A stretch of 64,000 nt of DNA from Billgrantia campisalis (GCF_022341425.1 NZ_JABFUC010000007.1:124001-188000), one strand, 5' to 3'; numbered from the stretch's first letter, positions 34,072-44,078 are shown. Notes: generated by a model from the sequence alone, not told the origin. Numbers and translations: made by a program.

Positions 34072-34342
34072 AGGGCCACTCGCCATCGCAGCATCAAGAA
34101 ATTCGGCCCTCTCATGATGGGAGAAGGCCGGCCAGGGTGACGACTCACTGTGGAGTGCCTGACCAGGCAGGAACACCGGTCAAGTGCGCCAGGCAGTGGG
34201 GCAAGCCCCCTTGGATGGAGGTTACTGCCAACCCCTGGTAGCCGGTCAAGCATTTCCTGATGTCCCGATGCATCGGGCTTTGGGCTTGCTCCCGGGCCGC
34301 CCGGCTCCCAAGATAAAGCGGGCCAGCCACAAGGAGATCGTC
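34072..34342. promoter_or_regulatory. Divergent promoter region of doeA, with palindrome
   Basis: The 271-bp gap between doeA and the dehydrogenase holds TGCCTG (34156-34161) and CAGGCA (34164-34169), a perfect 6-2-6 palindrome. It lies 85 bp upstream of doeA and could be a DoeX or other regulator site. No gene is visible. Confidence 0.4.
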
Positions 34343-35278
34343 ATGAAAGTCGTAGTCCACATCGACGACGCCGCCCACTGGCGCGACGCCCTGGAAAGCC
34401 GGCTGCCGAACGCCGAGGTGGTAACCAGCGATGCCCCCGAGGCCCAGCGCCGCGACGCCGACTACCTGGCGGCCTGGAAGCCGCCGGAAGCGCTGCTGCG
34501 CGAGCAGGGCCGGCTCAAGGGCATCGTCAACCTGGGCGCCGGGGTGGATGCGCTGCTGAACAACCCCGCGCTGCCGGCGGGCGTGCCCATCGTCAAGCTA
34601 CGCGACGCCGGCATGGCGGAGCTGATCGGCGACTATGTGCGCTACGGCATCCTCCACTTCCAGCGCGACTTCGACCGCTACCGCCGCCAACAGCACTCCC
34701 GGCAGTGGCGCGAGCATGCGGTGGTCGACAAGGCCGACTGGGCGGTGGGCGTGCTGGGGCTGGGCGCCATCGGCGCCCGGGTGGCGGCCATGGTCGCCGC
34801 CGACGGCTTTCCGGTGCACGGCTGGAGCCGCTCCCCCAAGTCCCTCGAGGGCATCGTTTGCCATCACGGCGACGACGGCCTGAGTGACCTGCTCGGCCGG
34901 GTCAGCACCCTGGTGCTACTGCTCCCGGACACCCCGGCGACCCGCCATGTCGTCAATGCCGCCACCCTGGCGCAGTTGCCCGAGAGCGCCAGCCTGATCA
35001 ACCCGGGGCGCGGCACCTTGATCGACGAGGCCGCCCTGCTCGAGGCGCTGGGCGACGGCGAAACCGAGGGCCGGCTGCGCGGCGCCCTGCTCGACGCCTT
35101 CCCCGAGGAGCCGCTGCCCGAGGCCAGCCCGCTGTGGTCACATCCGCGGGTCTGGGTGACGCCGCATATGGCCGGCCCCACGCCGCTGGGCGAGGCGCTG
35201 GACCAGGTGGCCGAGGCGCTGCGCGCCTTCGAGGCCGGCGAGCCGCAAGCGACCGTGGACCCCGCCGCCGGCTACTGA
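34343..35278 (+). CDS. D-2-hydroxyacid dehydrogenase (GhrA-like)
   Basis: A 311-residue NAD(P)-dependent dehydrogenase. The nucleotide motif is GVLGLGAIGARVA, the substrate loop LGAGVD, the catalytic Arg lies in INPGRG and the catalytic His in VTPHMAGPTPL; the usual Glu precedes in AFPEEPLPEASPL. It resembles glyoxylate/hydroxypyruvate reductase A. AAGGAG lies six bases before the ATG at 34343. Its role beside ectoine genes is unclear, perhaps glyoxylate or hydroxypyruvate metabolism. Confidence 0.85.
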   Translation: MKVVVHIDDAAHWRDALESRLPNAEVVTSDAPEAQRRDADYLAAWKPPEALLREQGRLKGIVNLGAGVDALLNNPALPAGVPIVKLRDAGMAELIGDYVRYGILHFQRDFDRYRRQQHSRQWREHAVVDKADWAVGVLGLGAIGARVAAMVAADGFPVHGWSRSPKSLEGIVCHHGDDGLSDLLGRVSTLVLLLPDTPATRHVVNAATLAQLPESASLINPGRGTLIDEAALLEALGDGETEGRLRGALLDAFPEEPLPEASPLWSHPRVWVTPHMAGPTPLGEALDQVAEALRAFEAGEPQATVDPAAGY

Positions 35279-35370
35279 GCGCGCGCTCTAACGCCATCCC
35301 GACTCCAGACGCGCCAAGGCCGGGCGTTCCCCCGGCCTTGGCGTCTCTGTCGGCGTCCCGCGACCGGGGC

Positions 35371-37326
35371 TCAGCCCGGCTGCGGCAGCAGCCCGATGTC
35401 CTCCCGGCGCTCCTGCGCCTCGCCGACCTTGAAGCGGGCGATCAGTTGCCCCATCTCGCCGGCCTGGCCGTCCAGCGAGCGGCTGGCCGCGGCCACCTGC
35501 TCGACCAGAGCGGCATTCTGCTGGGTGGTCTCCTCGAGCTGGGAGACGGCCTGGTTGATCTGCTCGATGCCCGCCGACTGCTCGGTGGTCGCCGCCGACA
35601 TGTCCGCCACCAGGTCGGCCACCTGGCGTACCTCGCGGGCGATCTCGCTCAGGGCGTCGTGGGTCTGGGTGACCAGGCCATCACCGGTCTTGACCCGCTT
35701 GGCATTGTCGGCGATCAGGCGGCGGATGCGCTCGGCCTCTTCGGCGCTGCGGCTGGCCAGTAGGCGCACCTCCCCGGCCACCACCGCGAAGCCGCGACCG
35801 TGCTCACCGGCCCGGGCCGCCTCCACCGAGGCGTTGAGCGCCAGCAGATTGGTCTGGAAGGCGATGCCATCGATCGCCTCGACGATGGCGGTAACCTGGC
35901 GGTTGGCCTCGAAGATCGCCTGCATGGCGTCGCGGGCCTCGCCGGCCACCCGGCTGGCCTGCTCCGAGCGCTCGGCGGCCTGCTCGGTCTTGTCGTGCGC
36001 CTCGCGGGCACTATCCGCCGACTGGCGCACCGTGGCGGTCATCTGTTCCATGCTGGTGGCGGTCTCCACCAGCGAGGAGGACTGTTCCTCGGTGCGGCTG
36101 GCCAGGTCCTCGTTGCCCTGGGCGATCTCGCCACTGGCCGAGCCCACCCCCTGGGCCCCCTGCTGGATGCTGGCGACCAGCGTCTCCATGCTGGCGGTGG
36201 AGTCGTTGAAGGCAGCGTAGAGCCGGGAGAGCTCGTCGCTGCCCGGCACCGCCAGGCGCCGGGTCAGGTCGCCGCCGCGGGACTGGATATCATCCAGGGC
36301 CTCGCGCAGCGGCCCCACGATGCTGCGCACGATCAGCACCGACAGCACAATGGCAACCAGCGCCGCCAGCCCCGCCAGCAGGGCGTAGAGCAGCAGGGCG
36401 CCGCGGGCCTGCGTGGCCAGGCCGGCCACCCGCTCACGGATATCGGCGGCCATGGCGTCTTCCACCTCCTTGAGCCGCTCGATCTTGCGGGTCTGCATGT
36501 CGAACCAGCGCTGGGCGCCGATGCTGTAGCCGCCCTCGATGCCCCGGGTCAGGGCGATCTGGCGCATCATGCCCAGCTGGCTCGCCTCCTGGTGGTCCAT
36601 CGCCGCCTCGAGACGCTCGCGCAGCTCCCGGGTGGCCAGGGAGTAGAAACTCTCCTGGAAGGCCGACTCCTCGCCCAGCAGCAGCACGAACTGCCGGTAG
36701 ACGGCCGACGACATGCCGTCCTGGCCGAAGGCGCCGGTCAGCACCGCGCGCTCGATGCCGGCGGTCTCCTTCATTTCCATCAGCGCATAGTAGGCGGCCA
36801 GGCGACGGGATACCGCCCCCTGGTCGGTGAGCGAGGACATCCGCCCCACCGCCACCAGCAGGTCGTCGATCAGGGTGTTGAAGGTCTCGATTACCGCCTC
36901 GCGGTCGGCCTGCAGGCCATCGATACGGCCGCGCAGGCCGTCCAGTGCGGCCAGCTGCGTTTCGGCGGCGGCGAGGCGGTCAGCGACGATGCCATCCTCC
37001 TCCAGCGCCAACTCCGCCTGGCGAGAGCGGAAGGCCGCGACCCGCCGGTCCACCGCGTCGTGCTGGTCGCCGAGCTCGCCGGCGAAGGCCTCGCCGTCGC
37101 TGGTCAGGTAGCCCACCGACATACCGCGCTCGACCTGCAGTTCATGGATGAGATCGCCCATCTGCGTGGCCAGGTCGGTCATGCGCTCGACCTCGGCCAT
37201 GTTGGCGGCCAGCTGCTGGCGCTCGACGATGCCGGTACCGGCCAGCCAGGCGATCACCAGCAGCGGCAGCGCCAGGGCCAGCGCAAACTTGCGCGACATG
37301 GGAATACGATGAAGGAGGTGTTTCAT
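35371..37326 (-). CDS. Methyl-accepting chemotaxis protein with NIT sensor domain
   Basis: A 651-residue chemoreceptor: an N-terminal membrane helix ([18 protein letters not shown]), a periplasmic NIT-type domain ([16 protein letters not shown] near residue 65, residues ~50-300), a second helix (~[21 protein letters not shown]), a HAMP domain, and a signalling domain with the hairpin tip [23 protein letters not shown] domains bind nitrate/nitrite-like ligands. It ends without a CheR-binding pentapeptide. AGGA precedes the ATG at 37326. Confidence 0.88.
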   Translation of the reverse strand: MKHLLHRIPMSRKFALALALPLLVIAWLAGTGIVERQQLAANMAEVERMTDLATQMGDLIHELQVERGMSVGYLTSDGEAFAGELGDQHDAVDRRVAAFRSRQAELALEEDGIVADRLAAAETQLAALDGLRGRIDGLQADREAVIETFNTLIDDLLVAVGRMSSLTDQGAVSRRLAAYYALMEMKETAGIERAVLTGAFGQDGMSSAVYRQFVLLLGEESAFQESFYSLATRELRERLEAAMDHQEASQLGMMRQIALTRGIEGGYSIGAQRWFDMQTRKIERLKEVEDAMAADIRERVAGLATQARGALLLYALLAGLAALVAIVLSVLIVRSIVGPLREALDDIQSRGGDLTRRLAVPGSDELSRLYAAFNDSTASMETLVASIQQGAQGVGSASGEIAQGNEDLASRTEEQSSSLVETATSMEQMTATVRQSADSAREAHDKTEQAAERSEQASRVAGEARDAMQAIFEANRQVTAIVEAIDGIAFQTNLLALNASVEAARAGEHGRGFAVVAGEVRLLASRSAEEAERIRRLIADNAKRVKTGDGLVTQTHDALSEIAREVRQVADLVADMSAATTEQSAGIEQINQAVSQLEETTQQNAALVEQVAAASRSLDGQAGEMGQLIARFKVGEAQERREDIGLLPQPG

Positions 37327-37690
37327 GGGGGCTCTTCCTGCCGAATCTGTGGGATATCCAAGAATGGGGGGTAATGAGCGAGGCATGCGCGGTTGTTCTT
37401 GTGATATCGCCGGCGACGGCCCTGTTCGGGCTACCGGTCCCGTCCAGCTCGATGGCCTAACCGCGTCCATGGCCAGAATGTCGGCGCCTTACGCCCCTTC
37501 TTGAGTCCCGCCCTTGCGCAGCGACGGGCAAGCTTGATCCGCATCAGCTTCCCCGCCGGTTGTGGCTTTCCCCGCTCGCCGGGGGCCCAGCGCCCCTTGC
37601 CAACGAGGCCGCGCTATGCTTCCCCTACACGAAGCGCGCCTCAGGGGATACGCTGGTAGGTACAGAACCCAACCGCCATGGAGGTCACCC
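37327..37690. other. 364-bp divergent intergenic region
   Basis: Divergent upstream regions of the chemoreceptor and pncA. I see no gene, clear repeat or unambiguous promoter in it. Confidence 0.6.
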
Positions 37691-38257
37691 ATGACACGGC
37701 AACTGGACTACGGCCCGCACGATGTCCTGCTGGTGGTCGATATGCAGAACGACTTCTGCGAGGGCGGCGCCCTGGCCGTCCAGGGCGGCAGCGCCCTGGT
37801 GCCGGGGATCAACGCCCAGATCCAGGCCGCCCGCCAGGCGGGCGCCCTGGTGGTCGCCTCCCGGGACTGGCACCCCATCGACCATGTGAGCTTTAAGCAC
37901 CGCGGCGGCACCTGGCCGGTGCACTGCGTGCAGGACACCCCGGGGGCCGCCTACCATCCCGACCTGGCGCTCAGCGAAGACACCGTGCGGGTCAGCAAGG
38001 CCACCGCCTTCGACGCCGACGCCTACTCCGCCTTCGACGGCACGGGCCTGGGCGGCTACCTACGCGACCGGGGCATCGAGCGGGTGATCGTCTGCGGCCT
38101 GGCCATGGACGTCTGCGTCAAGGCCACCGCGCTGGAGGCCCACCAGCAGGGCTTCACCACCCTGCTGCTCGCCTCGCTGACCGAGCCGGTCGCCCCCGAG
38201 GGCCGCGACGACTGCGCCCGGGAGCTGGACGCGGCCGGTATCGAGGTGTGCCCATGA
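37691..38257 (+). CDS. pncA: Nicotinamidase
   Basis: A 188-residue isochorismatase-fold amidase. The catalytic triad is visible as Asp in VVDMQNDFC, Lys in STA-like KATAFDAD region, and Cys in CGLAMDVCVKAT; metal ligands lie in SRDWHPIDHVSF. It converts nicotinamide to nicotinate for NAD salvage. GGAGG lies six bases before the ATG. The stop overlaps the next start (ATGA), coupling it to the phosphoribosyltransferase that uses its product. Confidence 0.92.
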   Translation: MTRQLDYGPHDVLLVVDMQNDFCEGGALAVQGGSALVPGINAQIQAARQAGALVVASRDWHPIDHVSFKHRGGTWPVHCVQDTPGAAYHPDLALSEDTVRVSKATAFDADAYSAFDGTGLGGYLRDRGIERVIVCGLAMDVCVKATALEAHQQGFTTLLLASLTEPVAPEGRDDCARELDAAGIEVCP

Positions 38258-39603
38258 GAGCGCCGCCCCCGGTCCAGGTGGACGACAGCGACCTGATCCT
38301 GCTCACCGACCTCTACCAGCTGACCATGGTCCAAGCCTACTGGCGGGAGGCGATGAGCGAGTCGGCCACCTTCAGCCTGTACTTTCGCAAGCTGCCGCCG
38401 AGCCGCCGCTTCATGCTGGCCTGCGGCCAGCAGCACGCCGCGGCGCTGGCCAGCCGGCTGCGCTTCGAGGATCGCCATCTCGAGCAGCTGGCCGGCACCG
38501 GCACCTTCGAGCCGGCCTTTCTCGACTGGCTGGCCGGGTTTCGCTTCAGCGGCGATATCTGGACCCTCCCCGAGGGCACACCGGTGTTCGCCAACGAGCC
38601 GCTGCTGGAGGTGGACGCCCCGATCGCCGAGGCCCAGCTGCTGGAGAGCCTGATCATGAACCTGGTGCAGCCGGAAACCGTGCTCGCCTCCAAGGCGGTA
38701 CGCATCGTCATGGCGGCCCGGGGGCGTCCGGTGGTCGACTTCGGCCTGCGGCGAATGCACGGGGTGGACGCCGCCGTGCGCGGCGTGCGCGCCTATCGCA
38801 CCGCCGGCCTGGCGGGCACCAGCAACGTGCTCGGCGGCCTGCGCCACGACCTGCCGCTGCGCGGCACCATGGCCCACAGCTATATCCTCGCCCATGACGA
38901 CGAGCGCGAGGCCCTGCGCGCCTTCGCCCGCAGCTATCCGGGTACCACCCTGCTGGTCGACACCCACGACACCCTCGAGGGAGTGCGCAAGGTGATCGCG
39001 CTGTTAGCGGAAGAGCCCGAGCTGGACGTCGCCGCCATCCGGCTCGACTCCGGCGACCTGGGCGAGCTGGCCAAGGCCTCGCGCCGGCTGCTCGACGAGG
39101 CCGGCCACCGTGACATCAAGATCATCGCCAGCAGCGGGCTCGACGAGCACCAGATCCAGGCGCTGCTCGACGACGGCGCCCCCATCGACGTGTTCGGCGT
39201 GGGCACCGCCATGGGGGTAGCCGCCGACGCGCCGGTGATCGACCTCTCCTACAAGCTGGTGGAGTACGCCGGCCGGCCCCGGGTCAAACACTCCTCCGGC
39301 AAGGTCAACCTGCCGGGACGCAAGCAGCTCTACCGCCGCCGCGACGCCAACGGCCGCCTGGCCGGCGATGTCATCGCCCGGCGCGACGAAACCCTCGATG
39401 CCGGCGAGGCGCTGCTGCTGCCGCTGGTGCGCAGCGGCGCCGTGGACCAGGAGACCCTGGCCATGGCCGACAGCGCCCGGGAGCGGGTGGCCGCCGCGCT
39501 GGGCACCCTGCCCGATTCGCTCACCCGGCTCGACCCCGGCGAGAGCGACTACCCGGTGGCGCTGAGCGACGCGCTCGAGCGCCTGCGCCACGAGACCGGC
39601 TAA
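38254..39603 (+). CDS. pncB: Nicotinate phosphoribosyltransferase
   Basis: A 449-residue NAPRTase. LTDLYQLTMVQAYW at the start and GLRRMHGVDAAVRG, GTMAHSYI and RLDSGDLGELA in the body are family hallmarks. It makes nicotinate mononucleotide from nicotinate and PRPP. It is translated from the ATG at 38254 with GAGG upstream, overlapping pncA by 4 bp. The pair forms the two-step nicotinamide-to-NaMN salvage route. Confidence 0.92.
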   Translation: MRAPPPVQVDDSDLILLTDLYQLTMVQAYWREAMSESATFSLYFRKLPPSRRFMLACGQQHAAALASRLRFEDRHLEQLAGTGTFEPAFLDWLAGFRFSGDIWTLPEGTPVFANEPLLEVDAPIAEAQLLESLIMNLVQPETVLASKAVRIVMAARGRPVVDFGLRRMHGVDAAVRGVRAYRTAGLAGTSNVLGGLRHDLPLRGTMAHSYILAHDDEREALRAFARSYPGTTLLVDTHDTLEGVRKVIALLAEEPELDVAAIRLDSGDLGELAKASRRLLDEAGHRDIKIIASSGLDEHQIQALLDDGAPIDVFGVGTAMGVAADAPVIDLSYKLVEYAGRPRVKHSSGKVNLPGRKQLYRRRDANGRLAGDVIARRDETLDAGEALLLPLVRSGAVDQETLAMADSARERVAAALGTLPDSLTRLDPGESDYPVALSDALERLRHETG

Positions 39604-39701
39604 GGGTTTCGACGGGAGAATGCGCAACAAGGTTGCAAGCCGCCGGCCAGCGGGAACCGAGCACCGTGGCGGGCACTCAGAAGCAGGCCGACTCGACACG
39701 G

Positions 39702-40376
39702 ATGACTGCCATGATCGCCCGATACCGTCTGCTCTCGACCCTGCTGCTGGGCGCGTTTTTGACCCTGCCGCTGGCGGCGAAGGCCGCCACCGGCGCCACG
39801 CCCTTCGCCGCCAGCTACCGGCTGGAAGTGCGCGGCTGGCCCAACGCCACCATCGACCACCGCCTGACCCGCGATGGCGCCTCCTGGTACAGCGAGATGC
39901 GCGGCTCCATCGCCGTGGCTCGCGGCCGTGAACGCAGCCGCTTTCTCATCCAGAAGAACGGGGTGAATGCGCTGCAGTATGCCAGCGGCTACTCGCTGCT
40001 GGGCTTCGGCGGCGACTACCGCCTCGCCCCCGGCGATCTGACCGAGCTGCCCGACCGCCAGGCGGCGCTGTTCGAGCTGTCCCGCCGCGCGGTGAGCCAG
40101 CGCTGCGAGTCGACCTGCGAGCTGCGCTACCTGGACCACCGCGGACGCGAAACACGCCTGGAGTTTCGCTCGCTCGCCCGGGAGACACTGCGCCTGCCCG
40201 CCGGGGAGTTCGAGGCGGTCAGGGTCGAAGTCACCGAGCCCGACAGCCCCGAGCGGCGCATGGAGTTCAGCTTCCACCCCGAGCTGCCCGGCCTGCTGCT
40301 GGCGGTGGACTACCACCGCGATGGTGAGCAGCGCAGCCGCCTGTCGCTGACCTCGCTGAACCTGGACACGCCCTGA
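39702..40376 (+). CDS. DUF3108 exported protein
   Basis: A 224-residue protein with a signal peptide (residues ~1-29, ending AAKA). The DUF3108 body includes GWPNATIDHRL, YASGYSLLGFGGDYRL and a Cys pair (SQRCESTCELRY) likely forming a disulfide. It is probably periplasmic; function unknown. Starts at 39702 and 39711 are both possible; neither has a strong ribosome site. It follows pncB by 98 bp. Confidence 0.8.
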   Translation: MTAMIARYRLLSTLLLGAFLTLPLAAKAATGATPFAASYRLEVRGWPNATIDHRLTRDGASWYSEMRGSIAVARGRERSRFLIQKNGVNALQYASGYSLLGFGGDYRLAPGDLTELPDRQAALFELSRRAVSQRCESTCELRYLDHRGRETRLEFRSLARETLRLPAGEFEAVRVEVTEPDSPERRMEFSFHPELPGLLLAVDYHRDGEQRSRLSLTSLNLDTP

Positions 40377-40418
40377 GCTCCCAGGCGTCCAGGGCTATCG
40401 CAGATAATTCGCATCGCT

Positions 40419-40612
40419 CGGGGCTGACCTGTAGGCAAGCCTGCAAGGAGGCGCTGTGAACCCCTCCCTGGGCGCTACCGGCGCCCTGCTACGCTCTCGC
40501 GTCCCGCTCCGCTTGCAGGTCCGGTGCTGGCCATCCATGGCCAGCCCGTTCGGAGCAGTGCTCCTCACCCCTGGCGCAGGACCTCCTTTTCGGCTTGCCT
40601 CCAGCGCCCCTC
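40419..40612. repeat. Palindromic intergenic repeat, long copy (in a 359-bp gap)
   Basis: A 194-bp relative of the repeat at 32725-32837, with the same ends and core but ~80 bp extra in the middle. It fills most of the 40377-40735 gap between the DUF3108 gene and lysO, which holds no gene. The two copies show it is a dispersed family in this genome. Confidence 0.6.
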
Positions 40613-40735
40613 CCTTTTCGAAACTGCGATAGCCCCGCCCCGGCGTCGCATCCATTAGCCCCGCCGCAGCGAATTGGCTAGAATGCAGCGTTTTGCGCCG
40701 CCCTTCGGCGGCGCAGCGCGTTGTGAAGGGACTCT

Positions 40736-41662
40736 ATGCTGACCGGGCTTGTCATCGTGCTGCTGCCGCTGCTGCTGGGCTATCTGGTGCCGGTGCGCCA
40801 TGCCGGCCTGCTGGCGCTGATCAACCGGGGCGTGCACGCCTCGGTATACGTCATCCTGCTGCTGATGGGGGTGAGCCTGGCGGGCCTGGAGGAGCTGACC
40901 CGGGAGCTGTCGCGCATGGGCGGCCAGGCCCTGCAGCTGTTCACGGTGATCACCGCCCTCAACCTGGTGGCGCTGTGGTGGCTCTCCAGGCGCCTCGGCC
41001 TTCGCAGCGGCGACTCCCCGGTGGTGGCCGGCGCCCCCACCACCAAGCTGGCCGCCATGCTCGGCTCGCTGTCGCTGGTGGCGGTGGTGATCCTCGGCGT
41101 GCTGCTCGGCCTTGGGCTCGGCTGGCTGGGCGGCCAGGCCATCTTCAGCGGTGCCGAGCGGCTCGCCGAGTGGGTGCTCTACGCGCTGCTCGCACTGATC
41201 GGCTGTCAGCTGCGCAACTCCGGCATGCCGCTGCGCCAGATCCTGCTCAACCGCCACGGCCTGGCCATCGCCGCCACCCTGGCGGTGAGCTCGCTGCTCG
41301 GCGGCCTGCTCGCCGCGCCGCTGCTCGAGCTGCGCTGGAACGAGGGGCTGGCCATGGCCGCCGGCTTCGGCTGGTACTCGCTCTCCGCCATTCTGATCGG
41401 CGACCAGCTCGGCCCGGTGATGGGCGGCGTGGCCTTCTTCAACGACCTGACCCGCGAGCTGCTGGCCTTTGTGCTGATCCCGCTGCTGATCCGCCGCCAC
41501 GCCCCGCTGGCCATCGGCTACGGCGGCGCCACCTCCATGGATTTCACCCTGCCGGTGATTCAGCAGCACGGCGGCGTGGCCTGCGTGCCGGTGGCGGTGG
41601 TCTCGGGCTTCATCCTCTCGCTGCTGTCGCCGCCGCTGATCCTGCTGCTGCTATCGCTCTAG
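40736..41662 (+). CDS. lysO: Lysine exporter LysO
   Basis: A 308-residue membrane protein of the LysO (YbjE) family with about eight helices. Conserved blocks seen are the Asp/Glu-bearing GFGWYSLSAILIGDQLG, FFNDLTRELLAF and GATSMDFTLPVIQ. LysO exports L-lysine and thialysine. AAGGGA stands close before the ATG at 40736. It is followed by the operator region of the two-component genes. Confidence 0.85.
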   Translation: MLTGLVIVLLPLLLGYLVPVRHAGLLALINRGVHASVYVILLLMGVSLAGLEELTRELSRMGGQALQLFTVITALNLVALWWLSRRLGLRSGDSPVVAGAPTTKLAAMLGSLSLVAVVILGVLLGLGLGWLGGQAIFSGAERLAEWVLYALLALIGCQLRNSGMPLRQILLNRHGLAIAATLAVSSLLGGLLAAPLLELRWNEGLAMAAGFGWYSLSAILIGDQLGPVMGGVAFFNDLTRELLAFVLIPLLIRRHAPLAIGYGGATSMDFTLPVIQQHGGVACVPVAVVSGFILSLLSPPLILLLLSL

Positions 41663-41715
41663 CCGCCGGGCACTGTCGCCGCCTGTCGCCATCGGGCAAC
41701 GGCAAGCGGCGAGGC

Positions 41716-41754
41716 TTGCATGTTGCTTGCACAATTCATGACCATTGGCTGCAT
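41716..41754 (+). promoter_or_regulatory. Tandem 11-bp-spaced YTGCAY sites before the sensor kinase gene
   Basis: TTGCAT (41716), TTGCAC (41727) and CTGCAT (41749) start 11 and 22 bp apart, i.e. on one face of the helix (the 41738 position is not matched). The same motif in the same 11-bp phase stands before the Spy-like gene at 43987-44025. This is the pattern of OmpR/PhoB-type regulators, so it is the probable binding site of the response regulator encoded at 43271. Confidence 0.65.
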
Positions 41755-41830
41755 CGCCCCGGGCGATGCTGTCACTCTCGGTCTTGCTGATCGTCGGCGG
41801 CCACGGCACCCCGCTAGAGGAGTCCGCCCC

Positions 41831-43258
41831 ATGATCCTTCGCCTGCCCCGCCCCTCCCTGTCGCGCCTGGGAGTCAAGCTGTTCGCGATCATCCTGATGG
41901 TCAACGTGGTGATCGCCGCGCTGGTGTTCCTGGCGGTGTCGCGCAGCCTGGATCGCGGCTTCATCGACTATCTGGAGACCACCCAGGCCAGCCGCGCCGA
42001 GACCCTGGCCGAAGGGCTCGGCCAGGAGTGGGGGCGACGCGGCGACTGGCAGTGGCTGCGCGACTCGCCGCCGGCCTGGCGGCGGCTGGTGCGCCAGCAG
42101 GTGTGGCCCGGAGAGGGGCCGCCGGCCCACGGCATCGAACGGCGCCTGGGCGACGCCCGCGACTTCGTGCTCCACGACGCCGAGGGCCTGCCGGTGATCG
42201 GCCTGCCCCCCGACGACGAGGCCATGGCCGCCGAGCTGCACTGGCTGCCCATCGAACATGACGGCGAGCGGGTCGGGACCCTGGGCTACCGGCCGCCCCA
42301 GCAACTGATGGCGCGCATGGACCGCATCTTCCTCGCCCGCCAGCAGCGCAACCTGGGGATCATCATCGCCGCCCTGGGCGTGGCCTCGCTGCTGCTGGCC
42401 GGGGGGTTGGCCTGGTGGCTGGGACGCCGCACCCGCAGCATGGCGCTGGCTACCCGCCGCCTCACCGAGGGCGACTACAGCATCCGCCTGCCCGAGCGCG
42501 GCCGCGACGAGCTGTCGCGCCTGGCCCGCGACTTCAACGTCTTGGCCGCCACCCTGGAGGCGAGCCGGGAGGCCCGGGCGCGCTGGGTCTCGGACATCGC
42601 CCACGAGCTGCGCACCCCGCTGGCGGTGCTGCGCGGCGAGATCGAGGCGATGCAGGACGGCATTCGCCCCCTCAACCAGGACAACCTGCACTCGCTCTTC
42701 CAGGAGGTCGGCCAGCTGGAGCGGCTGGTCGCCGACCTGCGGCTGCTCTCCCAGAGCGACGCCGGCGCCCTGGAGGTGCAGATGGCGCCCCTGGACCTGG
42801 CCGCGAGCCTGAGATCGCGCCTCGACGAGGCCCGCGGCTGGCTCGACGACAGCGGCCTGGCGCTGTCGGCCGACATCGAGGGGCCGACGTGGATTCGCGG
42901 CGACGCCCGCCGCCTGCGCCAGCTGTGGACCAACCTGCTGGACAACAGCTGCGCCTATACCACCCCGCCGGGCCGGCTGGCGGTGGGCGTGGCCCGTGAC
43001 GGCGAGCGGGTCCGGGTGACCTGGGAGGACAGCGCCCCCGGGGTGCCCGAGGCGGCGCTGGGCCAGCTCACCGAGCGGCTCTATCGGGTCGAGGGCTCGC
43101 GCAGCCGGGCCAGCGGCGGCAGCGGCCTGGGGCTCTCCATCGCCAGCGCCCTGGTCAAGACCCACGGCGGCAGCCTCGAGCCCTCCCCCTCGCGGCTGGG
43201 TGGGTTATGCTGGACGCTGGAGTTTCCCGCCCTGGAAGACGACGGTCGTAGCCGATAA
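41831..43258 (+). CDS. Sensor histidine kinase (BaeS-like)
   Basis: A 475-residue kinase with two membrane helices (FAIILMVNVVIAALVFLAV and IIIAALGVASLLLAGG), a periplasmic domain (residues ~40-165), HAMP, the H-box with phospho-His258 in DIAHELRTPLAV, and an ATPase domain (LWTNLLDNSCAYT, GSGLGLSIASALV). GAGGAG lies eight bases before the ATG. Its response regulator follows 12 bp away, and a Spy-like gene after that, the layout of an envelope-stress (Bae/Cpx-type) system. Confidence 0.9.
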   Translation: MILRLPRPSLSRLGVKLFAIILMVNVVIAALVFLAVSRSLDRGFIDYLETTQASRAETLAEGLGQEWGRRGDWQWLRDSPPAWRRLVRQQVWPGEGPPAHGIERRLGDARDFVLHDAEGLPVIGLPPDDEAMAAELHWLPIEHDGERVGTLGYRPPQQLMARMDRIFLARQQRNLGIIIAALGVASLLLAGGLAWWLGRRTRSMALATRRLTEGDYSIRLPERGRDELSRLARDFNVLAATLEASREARARWVSDIAHELRTPLAVLRGEIEAMQDGIRPLNQDNLHSLFQEVGQLERLVADLRLLSQSDAGALEVQMAPLDLAASLRSRLDEARGWLDDSGLALSADIEGPTWIRGDARRLRQLWTNLLDNSCAYTTPPGRLAVGVARDGERVRVTWEDSAPGVPEAALGQLTERLYRVEGSRSRASGGSGLGLSIASALVKTHGGSLEPSPSRLGGLCWTLEFPALEDDGRSR

Positions 43259-43270
43259 GGAATGGACCCC

Positions 43271-43981
43271 ATGCACGACACCGACCCCCCCCGCGACAGC
43301 GTGCTGATCGTCGAGGATGAACCCAAGATCGCCCGGCTGGTCGCCGACTACCTGGAAGGCAGCGGCTTCGCCACCCGGCATATCGACCACGGCGACAGCG
43401 TGCTGCCCTGGCTGAAGGCCGCGGAGAACCGCCCGGCGCTGGTGCTGCTCGACCTGATGCTGCCCGGCACCGACGGCCTCACCCTGTGCCGCGAGATTCG
43501 CCAGCGCTGGCCGGGAATCGCGGTGATCATGCTCACCGCCCGGGTCGAGGAGGTGGACCGCCTGCTGGGCCTGGAGCTCGGCGCCGACGACTACATCTGC
43601 AAGCCGTTCAGCCCCCGGGAGGTGGTGGCCCGGGTCAAGGCGGTGCTGCGCCGCAGCCGGGCGGCCCAGGACCCGCAGCCCGCCGACCCCAAGCAGCTGG
43701 TGCTGGACGACGACGGCTGGCGCGCCCTGGCCGAGGGCCACGACCTGGGCCTGACCGCGGTGGAGTTCCAGCTGCTCAAGGTGATGATGCAGGCGCCGGG
43801 ACGGATCTTCTCCCGCGACCAGCTGATGGATCACATGTACCGCGACCACCGCATCGTCTCCGAGCGCACCGTGGACAGCCATGTCAAGAAGCTGCGCAAG
43901 AAGATCGCCGACGTCTGGCCGGAACGCGAGATCATCCGCTCGGTCTACGGGGTGGGCTACAAGTACCAGCCGGAGGAGTGA
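43271..43981 (+). CDS. OmpR-family response regulator (BaeR-like)
   Basis: A 236-residue regulator: receiver domain with phospho-Asp61 in LVLLDLMLPGTDG and Lys in LGADDYICKPFSPRE, then an OmpR-type winged-helix domain ending VYGVGYKYQPEE. I start at the ATG at 43271, since AAGGA stands nine bases before it and directly abuts the earlier ATG at 43262. Direct 11-bp-spaced sites before the sensor gene and before the Spy-like gene are its probable targets. Confidence 0.9.
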   Translation: MHDTDPPRDSVLIVEDEPKIARLVADYLEGSGFATRHIDHGDSVLPWLKAAENRPALVLLDLMLPGTDGLTLCREIRQRWPGIAVIMLTARVEEVDRLLGLELGADDYICKPFSPREVVARVKAVLRRSRAAQDPQPADPKQLVLDDDGWRALAEGHDLGLTAVEFQLLKVMMQAPGRIFSRDQLMDHMYRDHRIVSERTVDSHVKKLRKKIADVWPEREIIRSVYGVGYKYQPEE

Positions 43982-43986
43982 CGCCC

Positions 43987-44025
43987 CTGCACGAGCTTTG
44001 CACACTCCCTGCATGGCCGTTGCAC
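43987..44025 (+). promoter_or_regulatory. Four YTGCAY sites at exact 11-bp spacing before the Spy-like gene
   Basis: CTGCAC (43987), TTGCAC (43998), CTGCAT (44009) and TTGCAC (44020) start exactly 11 bp apart. With the set at 41716-41754 they define the candidate operator of the BaeR-like regulator. They lie 54-92 bp upstream of the ATG at 44079, the position expected for an activator. Confidence 0.75.
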
Positions 44026-44078
44026 GCCGCCCGATGAGACTGGCACCGTACAACTCACGCACGCAAGGAATCGCCACC

